From an uncultured Chthonomonas sp. (GTDB taxonomy: Bacteria; Armatimonadota; Chthonomonadetes; Chthonomonadales; CAJBBX01), in the NCBI GenBank assembly GCA_903951425.1, contig CAJBBX010000174.1:24642-88641 (forward strand): DNA of 64,000 bases, written 5' to 3'. The position numbers were made by a program, and so were the translations under genes. Of this stretch, positions 18,021 to 26,008 are shown one piece after another. Position 1 is the first letter of the stretch. Each line of letters starts with the position of its first letter. The notes beneath the pieces were generated by a model, which saw only the letters and a program-made list of their open reading frames with translations, had not been told where the DNA came from and did not search any database.

Positions 18021-21000
18021 GTGATGGCCAACGGCCTTCCGCCCGCGCGCGTTCTCCGGATGACCATGGACCCACGCTGTCACATAGTTCTATTCGGACC
18101 AGTGCGTCTGCGGAGCGCGGATAGGGCGGTCGCCCACTTCCGCTACCGGAAGGCAGCGCACTTGCTCGCCTGCCTGGCCCTCCTTCCCGGCCGAAGCTAC
18201 ACGCGGGAGGCCTTGGTCGACCGCTTCTGGCCCGAGATGGAGATCGATGCCGGCCGCGATAACCTGAGCAAAGCGCTCTCGTCGCTGCGGCGGGAGCTGG
18301 AGCAGGAGCCCATTGCGCCTGGTGCGGTGCTGGTTGCCGACCGGGTGAGCGTGAGCCTGAGCCCGGGTATGGTCTCCACCGACGTGCAGGAGTGCGACGA
18401 GCTGCTTCGGCAGGCGCACCTGACGTCCGACCCGGCAGCGCGCTCTGAGCTGTTGGGCCGAGCCGTGGGCCTCTGCCAGGGCGATCTGGTGTCCGACTGC
18501 TATGACGAGTGGATCGAGCCGGACCGGCGTCGATGGGCGGAACGGCGCATGGATGCCCACGTTGCGTGGGCGCATGCGCTGGTGGAGGCGGGCGACCTGC
18601 CAGGGGCGCTCGATGTCGCCGCCGATGCAGCGGCGATCGACCCGTTGCGAGAGGACGCATGCGTGCTTCGCATGCAGATCTACTCCGCCCTTCGAAGGCC
18701 CGGAGATGTCATCGCGTGCCTTCGCGAGTACGAGCACAGGCTCGCCGAAGAGGCAGGCTCCGAGCTGCCGTTCGCCCTGCTGGAGCGGGCCCAGGCGCTG
18801 GCGGCCAGCGGCGACGCGGGGATGCCCGCAAATCCCGCCGCCGCCGGCGAGATCGAGCAGCCGCCTGCCCCGTTGGCGCCCTCCTCCATGCGGTATCCCC
18901 ACAGCGCCGCGCCGCGCCTGCCGGCCCCTCCCGTCGCCGTGGACCGCTACTTCGGCCGTCGCCGGGAGCTCGAGTCGCTCACTAGATGGCTGTCGGTCGA
19001 TGCCGACGACGCTGACCGTGCGCGGCTGGTGACCCTGACGGGTTCAGGCGGGACGGGGAAGACCCGCCTGGCGCTGGAGGCAGCCAGGCTCCTATCGACA
19101 CCATATCAGGGGCGCGTGGCGTTCGTGCCACTGGAGAACGTAGACGATCCGGCGCGTTTCGGTGTGGCCGTCGCTCGCGGGCTGGGGGTCGGTTGCGGAC
19201 CGTCCGATGACCCGCTGGAGGCGATTGCCGTCATGCTTGGCGCGACGCCGGCCCTGCTCGTCTTGGACAATCTGGAGCAGCTTCTGGGCGAGTCGCCTCA
19301 GGGAGACGTGCGCGGCGGGGTCAGCCGCCTGCTTGAACTGATGCCGGGCACACGCGTGCTCGCCACGTCGCGTCAGTCGCTCGCACTGAGGGGAGAGCGC
19401 GAGATGCGCCTGTTGCCGCTGGCGACGCCTGCCGGCGCGGGCGCCGACTGCGAGAGCGTCGCTCTCTTCGTGGATCGTGCGCGTGGCGTAGTGCCGACCT
19501 TCGAGGTGAATGCGCAAAACCGCGAGGATGTGGCCGCGCTGTGCGACTATCTGGAGGGATCGCCGCTCGCCATAGAGATGGCGGCGGCTTGGGTCCGCAT
19601 TCTTCCGCCGCCGACGTTGCTGGAGCGCCTGCAGCGTAGCGCCGACGGTCTGTTCGACCGCCGCAAGGACATCCCCCGGCGTCACCGGACCCTCCGCGCC
19701 ACGCTGGACTGGAGCCACCACCTGCTGGCGCCCGACCTTCGCGAGGCATTCGCCGCCCTCTCCGTCTTCCGCGGCGGCTGGTCCCTTCAAGCCGCGGAGG
19801 CCGTGATCGGGGACGCGGCCCTTGTCGCGCTGGCCGAGCTGGAAGAGCGATCGCTCGTGGTGGCGAACAGGGATACGGGACGGTTCCGGTACCTGGAGAC
19901 CGTGCGCCAGTATGCGTCTGAGCGGCTGCGGGATGCCGGCGCCAACCGGGCTCGCGAGCGGCATGCGCGCTACTTCGTACGGAAGTTCGAGTGCGTGTCC
20001 GTGGCGTCGCCGGCGTTGCAGCGGCCCGGATGGAACTCCCTCAGGCACGACTACCCAAACTTGATTGTGGCGCTGGAGTGGCTGGCCGAGAGCGGGCAGA
20101 CCGAGGATCTCGCCCGCGCGTTCGCGTCCCTGGAGGGGCTGTGGCGGAGCGAGGGGCATCACCTGAGGGACGGGGACCACTGGGCGGACCGGGTCACCAC
20201 GCTGCACCTCAGGCGCGATTCTGCGCGGGCGGCCGCGCTTCTGACTGCCGGCTCCGTCGCCACCGCACTGGGTCGATGGGAGCTGGGCCGCCGCAGGTAC
20301 CGGGAGGCCGTGTCCATCGCTAACCGGCATGGCGACCGCGGCGCCGTCGTATCCGGCGCATTTCGGATGGCTGGAGCCTGCGCCGCTGGAGGCGACCCCG
20401 TTCGCGCTCGGCGCCTCGCCGAGTACGGCCGGACGCTGCTTGGGGACCTCGAGGGCGACGCCCCCAGAGCAGATGCGCTCTTGATGCTGGGCAACGTCCT
20501 GGGTGCGACGGGAGACACGTCGGCGAGAGAAGGGGCGCTGCGCGAGTGCGCCGCCGTGGCACGCAGGGCCGGCCTCAGGTCTCCGCTGGCGCACGCGCTC
20601 TACGGCCTGTCCGCGCTTGCCCGGGAGCGGAACGACCTGGACGCCGCGGCGGTCCTGCTGAAGGAGTGCCTGGCGGCCGACGAGATGGACGGGGTGCAGG
20701 GAGGCGCAGCTATCTGGGCACTGGGCCAGATCGCCGAGCAGCGCGGCGAGGCGGCGTTGGCCGGACGCTGGTACCGCCGCTTCCTTCGAGAGAGCCTGCA
20801 GGCTCTCAACCCGTGCGGCGTGTTGGAGGGGCTCTACTGCATGGCTCTCGACGCCCTGCGGAGGAAGGAGATGGACCGGGCAGCGCGGCTGATGGGCGCT
20901 CTCCTCAGGCTGGAGGACGAGACCGACTTACAGCAGAGACCGGCTCACCGCAAGTCGGTCGACGGTGCGCTGGCGCAGCTACGCGAGCGCCTCGGGGCGG

Positions 21001-21095
21001 ACACCTGCGATGCGCTGCTGGAGGCCGGTTGGCAGATGCCGGTCGAGGCCACCATCGATCTGGCGCTGGAGCATCTGCAGCCGAACCAAGGCTGA
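18021..21095 (+). CDS. BTAD-domain (SARP/AfsR-like) transcriptional regulator with NB-ARC-type ATPase and TPR-like C-terminus
   Basis: FGPVRLRSADRAVAHFRYRKAAHLLACLALLPGRSYTREALVDRFWPE (wHTH), LTGSGGTGKTRLALEAA (P-loop), LLVLDNLEQ, TRVLATSRQSL; start could be 18060. Confidence 0.85.
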   Translation: MMANGLPPARVLRMTMDPRCHIVLFGPVRLRSADRAVAHFRYRKAAHLLACLALLPGRSYTREALVDRFWPEMEIDAGRDNLSKALSSLRRELEQEPIAPGAVLVADRVSVSLSPGMVSTDVQECDELLRQAHLTSDPAARSELLGRAVGLCQGDLVSDCYDEWIEPDRRRWAERRMDAHVAWAHALVEAGDLPGALDVAADAAAIDPLREDACVLRMQIYSALRRPGDVIACLREYEHRLAEEAGSELPFALLERAQALAASGDAGMPANPAAAGEIEQPPAPLAPSSMRYPHSAAPRLPAPPVAVDRYFGRRRELESLTRWLSVDADDADRARLVTLTGSGGTGKTRLALEAARLLSTPYQGRVAFVPLENVDDPARFGVAVARGLGVGCGPSDDPLEAIAVMLGATPALLVLDNLEQLLGESPQGDVRGGVSRLLELMPGTRVLATSRQSLALRGEREMRLLPLATPAGAGADCESVALFVDRARGVVPTFEVNAQNREDVAALCDYLEGSPLAIEMAAAWVRILPPPTLLERLQRSADGLFDRRKDIPRRHRTLRATLDWSHHLLAPDLREAFAALSVFRGGWSLQAAEAVIGDAALVALAELEERSLVVANRDTGRFRYLETVRQYASERLRDAGANRARERHARYFVRKFECVSVASPALQRPGWNSLRHDYPNLIVALEWLAESGQTEDLARAFASLEGLWRSEGHHLRDGDHWADRVTTLHLRRDSARAAALLTAGSVATALGRWELGRRRYREAVSIANRHGDRGAVVSGAFRMAGACAAGGDPVRARRLAEYGRTLLGDLEGDAPRADALLMLGNVLGATGDTSAREGALRECAAVARRAGLRSPLAHALYGLSALARERNDLDAAAVLLKECLAADEMDGVQGGAAIWALGQIAEQRGEAALAGRWYRRFLRESLQALNPCGVLEGLYCMALDALRRKEMDRAARLMGALLRLEDETDLQQRPAHRKSVDGALAQLRERLGADTCDALLEAGWQMPVEATIDLALEHLQPNQG

Positions 21096-21104
21096 CGGTG
21101 GCGG

Positions 21105-22208
21105 TTAGGTGTTCCGCACGAACCAGTCGAGCAGGGCGTCCGCTTCGGCTTGTGATGCGGCCCAAGTGTGGTACTGGGCCCTGTCGGGCCGAAGCTCACG
21201 GTGGATGAGTTTCACCTCCTCCTGCGGTCCCCAGACCTGCACGGCCTTGCCGCCGGCTTGCACCCGCTTGAAGAGGTCAATGTACGCCGAATGCCCGCCG
21301 CGTCCGTCGCCGGGGACGTACGAGAGCGTGTGGAGCCCCTTGCTCGCGATGAGGTCGGCGGTATGCACCAGTGCGCCGGGCCCGTCCCAGTGGTAGACCA
21401 CGTTCCCGACGATGGCGGCCTCCTCCTCCAACGCCGGCAGCACCCACCGCCGGAACATGGGCGGGCTCATCATGCAGCAGAAGTCGCACTGCAGCGTGGT
21501 GTACGGTGCATAGCCCACTTCCGACAACCGTCCGGCACGCCAGACGGCGTCCCAGAGGGCAGGGAAGGCCGCACGAGCCTGCCGCATGGCGCGGTCGATG
21601 GCCTCGGGCTCGTCGATCAGGTCCATGCAGAGCCGCTGCGGTCCGCGGAGGCCCGAGACCAGGTCCATGTTGGTGTGCAGGTCCAGCATCCCCATGGTCG
21701 CCTTGCCTTGGGCCGCATCGGCGGCGGCGGCATAGAGCTCGAGGATCCGTGTGTAGAGCGGGTTGGCCGGGTCCAGGGCGATGGGCGGCGCGAAGCTCCA
21801 ATCGTCAATACAGGGGATTGACCAGTTGGTGTCGCCCGAGCCGTCGCTCCATCCAAGCTCCGCCCCGCAGAAGACGGCCGCCTCGTCGGGACCGAAGCTG
21901 AGCCAGACCGACGGCATCGCCTCGCCGCCGTAGTATGTGCCCTCTACGGCCCGCACCTGGCGGCGCGCGATCTCGGCGAGGTCGAGATGGACGCGGCCAT
22001 AGTAGTTCGTGCCCACCGGCCCGTCCGAAGGCTGCGCATCCTGCCGCGGCGCCGTCACGCAGACGATCGGCCGGTCGATGATCTCGCCTGCAAAGTAGGC
22101 ATCCCACCGCCTGGCCGCATCTGCCAGGTCGGACTTCAGCGCCATTGGCGTGATGGGCGTCTTGGTTACCGGCGGATAGGCTGCTGTAACGCGTAGGTCC
22201 TGCTCCAT
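21105..22208 (-). CDS. Uroporphyrinogen decarboxylase-family (URO-D/MtaA-like) protein
   Basis: DLHTNMDLVSGLRGPQRLCMDLIDEPEAI, MSPPMFRRWVLPALEEEAAIVGNVVYHWDGPGALVHTADLIASKGLHTLSYVPGDG; ATG at 22208 chosen over the longer ORF. Confidence 0.7.
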   Translation of the reverse strand: MEQDLRVTAAYPPVTKTPITPMALKSDLADAARRWDAYFAGEIIDRPIVCVTAPRQDAQPSDGPVGTNYYGRVHLDLAEIARRQVRAVEGTYYGGEAMPSVWLSFGPDEAAVFCGAELGWSDGSGDTNWSIPCIDDWSFAPPIALDPANPLYTRILELYAAAADAAQGKATMGMLDLHTNMDLVSGLRGPQRLCMDLIDEPEAIDRAMRQARAAFPALWDAVWRAGRLSEVGYAPYTTLQCDFCCMMSPPMFRRWVLPALEEEAAIVGNVVYHWDGPGALVHTADLIASKGLHTLSYVPGDGRGGHSAYIDLFKRVQAGGKAVQVWGPQEEVKLIHRELRPDRAQYHTWAASQAEADALLDWFVRNT

Positions 22209-22558
22209 GGCGAGGTTGCTCCTTGGGTGCATCAGGTCATATCTCGCGCCGCGATCGGCGTCGGGCAGTCGTAGAGCTACTGCGTCCGCCTGGCCCGGGC
22301 TGAAGCGATGCCGGCTGATTCGGCGCGGCCGTGCGTGAGTCCTGCTCCGGCTCCCAGTCCGACGCCAGCCTTGCCGCTCAGGGAGCGCCGGTCGGACGGC
22401 GCTCGTAAGCGTGAATGGTACGTTCGGACCGCGCGGCAGTGTGAAGGGGTTCCGTGCGCGCGATCCGGCTGCCCGTGCCGCGACGTGGCGGGTTGCGAAG
22501 CATGATGGATTGTGTGGCGGTTTCGCAGTATCTACTTTGTTATCTAGAGGCACACTGT

Positions 22559-23779
22559 ATGGGTCGGATTCTCGCCGGCAGGCCAGGCACTCGCGGTGCT
22601 TGCCCTGATCACGCTATCCTCCAGTCGTACATCGATGCAGGCATCCAGCACGTGGCGTCGGTGCCCTGCTCCATCACGGACACGTGGCAATGCCTTGCGG
22701 CGCTAGCGTCGCGCCGTGGGGATCTGCGCCTGACCATGTCGACCCACGAGGGCAACCTGGTCGGCATCGCCGTGGGCTCCTACTTCGCCACCGGCAAGCC
22801 TGCCCTCGTCCATATGCAGAACTCGGGCCTGATGAACGCAGCCGATGGGTTCATCTCATGCGCCAACGCGCCGATCTACCGCATCCCGATGGCCGTGATG
22901 ATCACGTACCGCGGCGCCGGGCCGGACGATACCAGTGAGCCCCATCAGGAGATCGGGTGTCGCACTGAGCCCCTCATCGACGCGGTTTTCGGCGACGGCG
23001 CGGGCGTCTTCGGTACGCGATGCGGGGCGGGCATCCAGCGCGACCTGGAGCAGTCGATAGTGACGGCGCTGTCGGGCCGCATCGGGGTGCTGAAGCTCGC
23101 ACCGGACGCGATCGAGAGGACGACCGACCTCCCGGCCCCGGCCCCGCACACGCTTCCCGGCGCCGCCGATCCTGATGCTCTACGGGTGCGCCACGGAGCC
23201 CCATCCATGCCGTCCGCCATCGCAGGTAGACGCCTGTGGACGCGCGATGACGCGATCGTGGCCATCGCGGAGAACCACCCCGACGCCGCGCTGCTCTTCT
23301 GCAACGGCTTCACGTCGAGGGCGGCGAGGAGCCTGGTCGACAGGCCCGGCAACCTGTACAACGTGGGGTACATGGGCGGCACGTCGGCGATCGGCTGGGC
23401 GCTGGCGAGGGAACGCCCGGGCCTTGAGGTCGTGGTGGTGGACGGCGACCAGAACGCCCTGATGAGCACGATGAAGGACCACCTGCTGGTCGACTACCCG
23501 CCGAACCTGTCCTGGTACATCCTGAACAACCGGATCGGCGCTTCGGTTGGCGCGGCGGCCAGCCTGCCCCTGGGCGACCTCTACTCGACGCTCGCCCGCG
23601 TTGTGGAGACTGTGCCCGACCGCCCCGGTGAGTTCGCCCATCCCCGTGTCAGCGCCCAGGGCGCCGTGTTTGATAGCGTTCCACCCGACGACATCCAAGG
23701 GAAGCTGGCGAGTCTCTCCTTCAGGTTCAGAACCTGGGTCAGCCGCCACGCGCAAGGAGGCCCACATGCCGACCGATGA
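22559..23779 (+). CDS. Thiamine-pyrophosphate decarboxylase, phosphonopyruvate/sulfopyruvate decarboxylase-like
   Basis: STHEGNLVGIAVGSYFATGKPALVHMQNSGLMNAADG (EGN, MQNSGL), YRGAGPDDTSEPHQEIG, VVVDGDQNALMST (TPP site). Confidence 0.8.
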   Translation: MGRILAGRPGTRGACPDHAILQSYIDAGIQHVASVPCSITDTWQCLAALASRRGDLRLTMSTHEGNLVGIAVGSYFATGKPALVHMQNSGLMNAADGFISCANAPIYRIPMAVMITYRGAGPDDTSEPHQEIGCRTEPLIDAVFGDGAGVFGTRCGAGIQRDLEQSIVTALSGRIGVLKLAPDAIERTTDLPAPAPHTLPGAADPDALRVRHGAPSMPSAIAGRRLWTRDDAIVAIAENHPDAALLFCNGFTSRAARSLVDRPGNLYNVGYMGGTSAIGWALARERPGLEVVVVDGDQNALMSTMKDHLLVDYPPNLSWYILNNRIGASVGAAASLPLGDLYSTLARVVETVPDRPGEFAHPRVSAQGAVFDSVPPDDIQGKLASLSFRFRTWVSRHAQGGPHADR

Positions 23780-24380
23780 GCCGCGCCCAATCCACCCCAC
23801 CGAGCCGCAGCCGCGCATCCTGCCGCGCGATATGGCGGAGATGCGCGACGAGTGGCTTCAGATCCTGGCCCGCATACCCGGCGACGGGCTTAAGGGCAAG
23901 GGGTTCCCGCGCAACGTGCTGGGCTCCATCATGCACAACCCGGCGACCTTCGGCCCGTTCCTCGACTACTGGGTGACCTGCAAGTCCAAGATGGGCCTGA
24001 CCGTCCGCGAGCAGGAACTCGTGATCCTGCGCATGGCTCGTCTCTATGGCAGCGACTATGTCTGGAAGCACCACGTGCCTGTGGCCACGGAGTTCGGCGT
24101 TTCGTGCGAGGAAGTGGCGGCGGTGTCCGAAGGCGCGCACGAGCGCTTCGCATCCAGCCGCGAGAAGGCCCTGCTTCTGCTCACCGACGAACTGGTCGAA
24201 CAGAGGTCGGTCAGTCCGCAGACATGGGCGCACCACGCCTCGCCGCTACCGGCGGGTGACGTGGTTGACCTGATCGCGCTGGTCTCGCAGTACACCTTCT
24301 TCGCGCTCATGAACAATGTGCTGCAGGTGCCCGTGGAGGACGCATTGGCTGACGTGCCCGGCCTCGCCGAGCTCGTGTAG
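23766..24380 (+). CDS. Carboxymuconolactone decarboxylase/AhpD-like protein
   Basis: MHNPATFGPFLDYWVTCKSKMGLTVREQELVILRMARLYGSDYVWKHHVPVATEFGVS; start overlaps the 3' end of the preceding CDS. Confidence 0.8.
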   Translation: MPTDEPRPIHPTEPQPRILPRDMAEMRDEWLQILARIPGDGLKGKGFPRNVLGSIMHNPATFGPFLDYWVTCKSKMGLTVREQELVILRMARLYGSDYVWKHHVPVATEFGVSCEEVAAVSEGAHERFASSREKALLLLTDELVEQRSVSPQTWAHHASPLPAGDVVDLIALVSQYTFFALMNNVLQVPVEDALADVPGLAELV

Positions 24381-24704
24381 GGACTGAACGCTGTTTGGCG
24401 TCGGCAAAATGCTAACCGTACATGACACCTCGCCCCAACATGGCCAGTACGGTTACCACTTAGCACCGTTCGGCGTGAATAGTACGCCATATGCACCGCA
24501 CACCGCAACTGGCTCGTCTGCCCGTACGAAGGTGAGCCATGGACCCGGCGGTGGGGCGATGTTAGCGTCACCGTGGCATCGACGCAGGGCCTGGCCGACG
24601 GACTGGGCGCCTGAGCCATCTCGGCGTCAGTGACCACCCCGCCCCACCCCTCGACTGCTACAATGCTCGCAGTAGCGGAACCAAGGGTCGGCGAGGAGGC
24701 AGGG

Positions 24705-25982
24705 ATGATCGAACTGGCGGCGCGCTTGGCGGTGGTGGGTCTGGCGGTGGCGGCGTTGCTCTGCGCTTCGATGGCTGAGGCGCGGCCCGCCGCGTGGGTT
24801 ATCCGCGATGGGCGCTTCTTCGTGAACGGGCGGCGCGTCTTCCTCAAGATCGGCAAGCCGCTCCGCAACTTCGCCGTGGCCGCCGAGTGCGACAAGCTGA
24901 TCGCCGACCTGCCTGTGCTGAAGGCGAAGCAGTACAGCGCCATTGAGATCAACTGCTACTGGCACCAGTTCGACCCGAACGGCGATGGGACGCCCGATGC
25001 TTCGACGGCGCCGCTCAGGCGACTGGTGGACGCGATCTACGCGGCGGGCATGTACCCCTGCCTCTCGGTGGAGACCTACGGCGTGGGCGGCGGCGCGCTG
25101 CCGGCCGGGTTCTGGCAGAAGCACCCGGACGCCGTGGCCGTGAACGCGCAGGGCCACAAGGTGAACGATACCGAGTACGGCTTCGGCTCCATCGTCCCCA
25201 CCATCCACTCGCCGCAGTACCGCCGCGTCGTCCATGCGTACATCCAGGCCATCGTGCGGGCCGTGGACCACAAGAAGGTTCTCTGGTTCGAGACCACCGT
25301 CGAGCCGCAGTACATCGGCAACCAGTCCATCGACTACAGCGACCACGCCCGCACGACCTACGCGGCGTGGCTGAAGCGCAATCGCCTCCCCGGCCCCGCC
25401 TTCCCGGATCTCCTACCGGCGCCCGAGTCATTCGTGAAGGACGCCACCTGGAACCGGTTCCGGGCAGAGGCGCTGGCCGCGTGGGTAAGCGACGACGCAG
25501 CCGCGTTCCGCTCCGTGGCCGGTCCCGACGCCTACGTTGCGGCCGATTACCTGGAGACGGCGGGGCCAGAAATGCCGAACCGCAACGGCGACTCGCGGAC
25601 CTTCCTCGAGCGGCTCCGTGGCATCAACGTGATCCAGGTGAACTGGCACTGGCACCTCGGCACGCGGCGCACCAACGAGGTGGCCTATCGGAAGGTCCGG
25701 GAGGCCATGGCCGAGGGCGGCCAGCCTTGGGCGATCGCGGAGCATATGACGCTCAACGGCTCCGACTTCCGGCCCGACGAGGTCCCCGCCCTGCTCCGGA
25801 GCACGCTGCGCAACGGCACGGGGCTGGGCTGGGAGTTCCTCAACGTGGCCCCCAGCTCCGCCGATCCTTTCAGCGTCTATAGCGACGACTGGTCGCCCAA
25901 GCCGCTCATCGCCGAGGTGGAGAACCACTGGGCGGAGTGGATGCGCGAGGTAGACGCCCTCCCCGCGCCTGGCAAGCGGTAG
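24705..25982 (+). CDS. Secreted glycoside hydrolase-like protein (GH42/GH-A-like barrel)
   Basis: Signal peptide MIELAARLAVVGLAVAALLCASMAEA; NCYWHQFDPNGDGTPDASTAPLRRLVDAIYAAGMYPCLSVE, VLWFETTVEPQYIG, WAIAEHMT. Confidence 0.6.
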   Translation: MIELAARLAVVGLAVAALLCASMAEARPAAWVIRDGRFFVNGRRVFLKIGKPLRNFAVAAECDKLIADLPVLKAKQYSAIEINCYWHQFDPNGDGTPDASTAPLRRLVDAIYAAGMYPCLSVETYGVGGGALPAGFWQKHPDAVAVNAQGHKVNDTEYGFGSIVPTIHSPQYRRVVHAYIQAIVRAVDHKKVLWFETTVEPQYIGNQSIDYSDHARTTYAAWLKRNRLPGPAFPDLLPAPESFVKDATWNRFRAEALAAWVSDDAAAFRSVAGPDAYVAADYLETAGPEMPNRNGDSRTFLERLRGINVIQVNWHWHLGTRRTNEVAYRKVREAMAEGGQPWAIAEHMTLNGSDFRPDEVPALLRSTLRNGTGLGWEFLNVAPSSADPFSVYSDDWSPKPLIAEVENHWAEWMREVDALPAPGKR

Positions 25983-26008
25983 GGACCGGGCGATCAAGGA
26001 GGTGCGGC

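Noticed and set aside
19092-20594. 500-aa minus-strand ORF opposite the BTAD regulator
   Set aside because: Low-complexity antisense translation; the plus frame has wHTH, P-loop and repeat motifs
24056-24952. 298-aa minus-strand ORF spanning CMD 3' end and GH 5' end
   Set aside because: Ser/Arg-rich shadow ORF with no motif; both plus-strand genes are well supported
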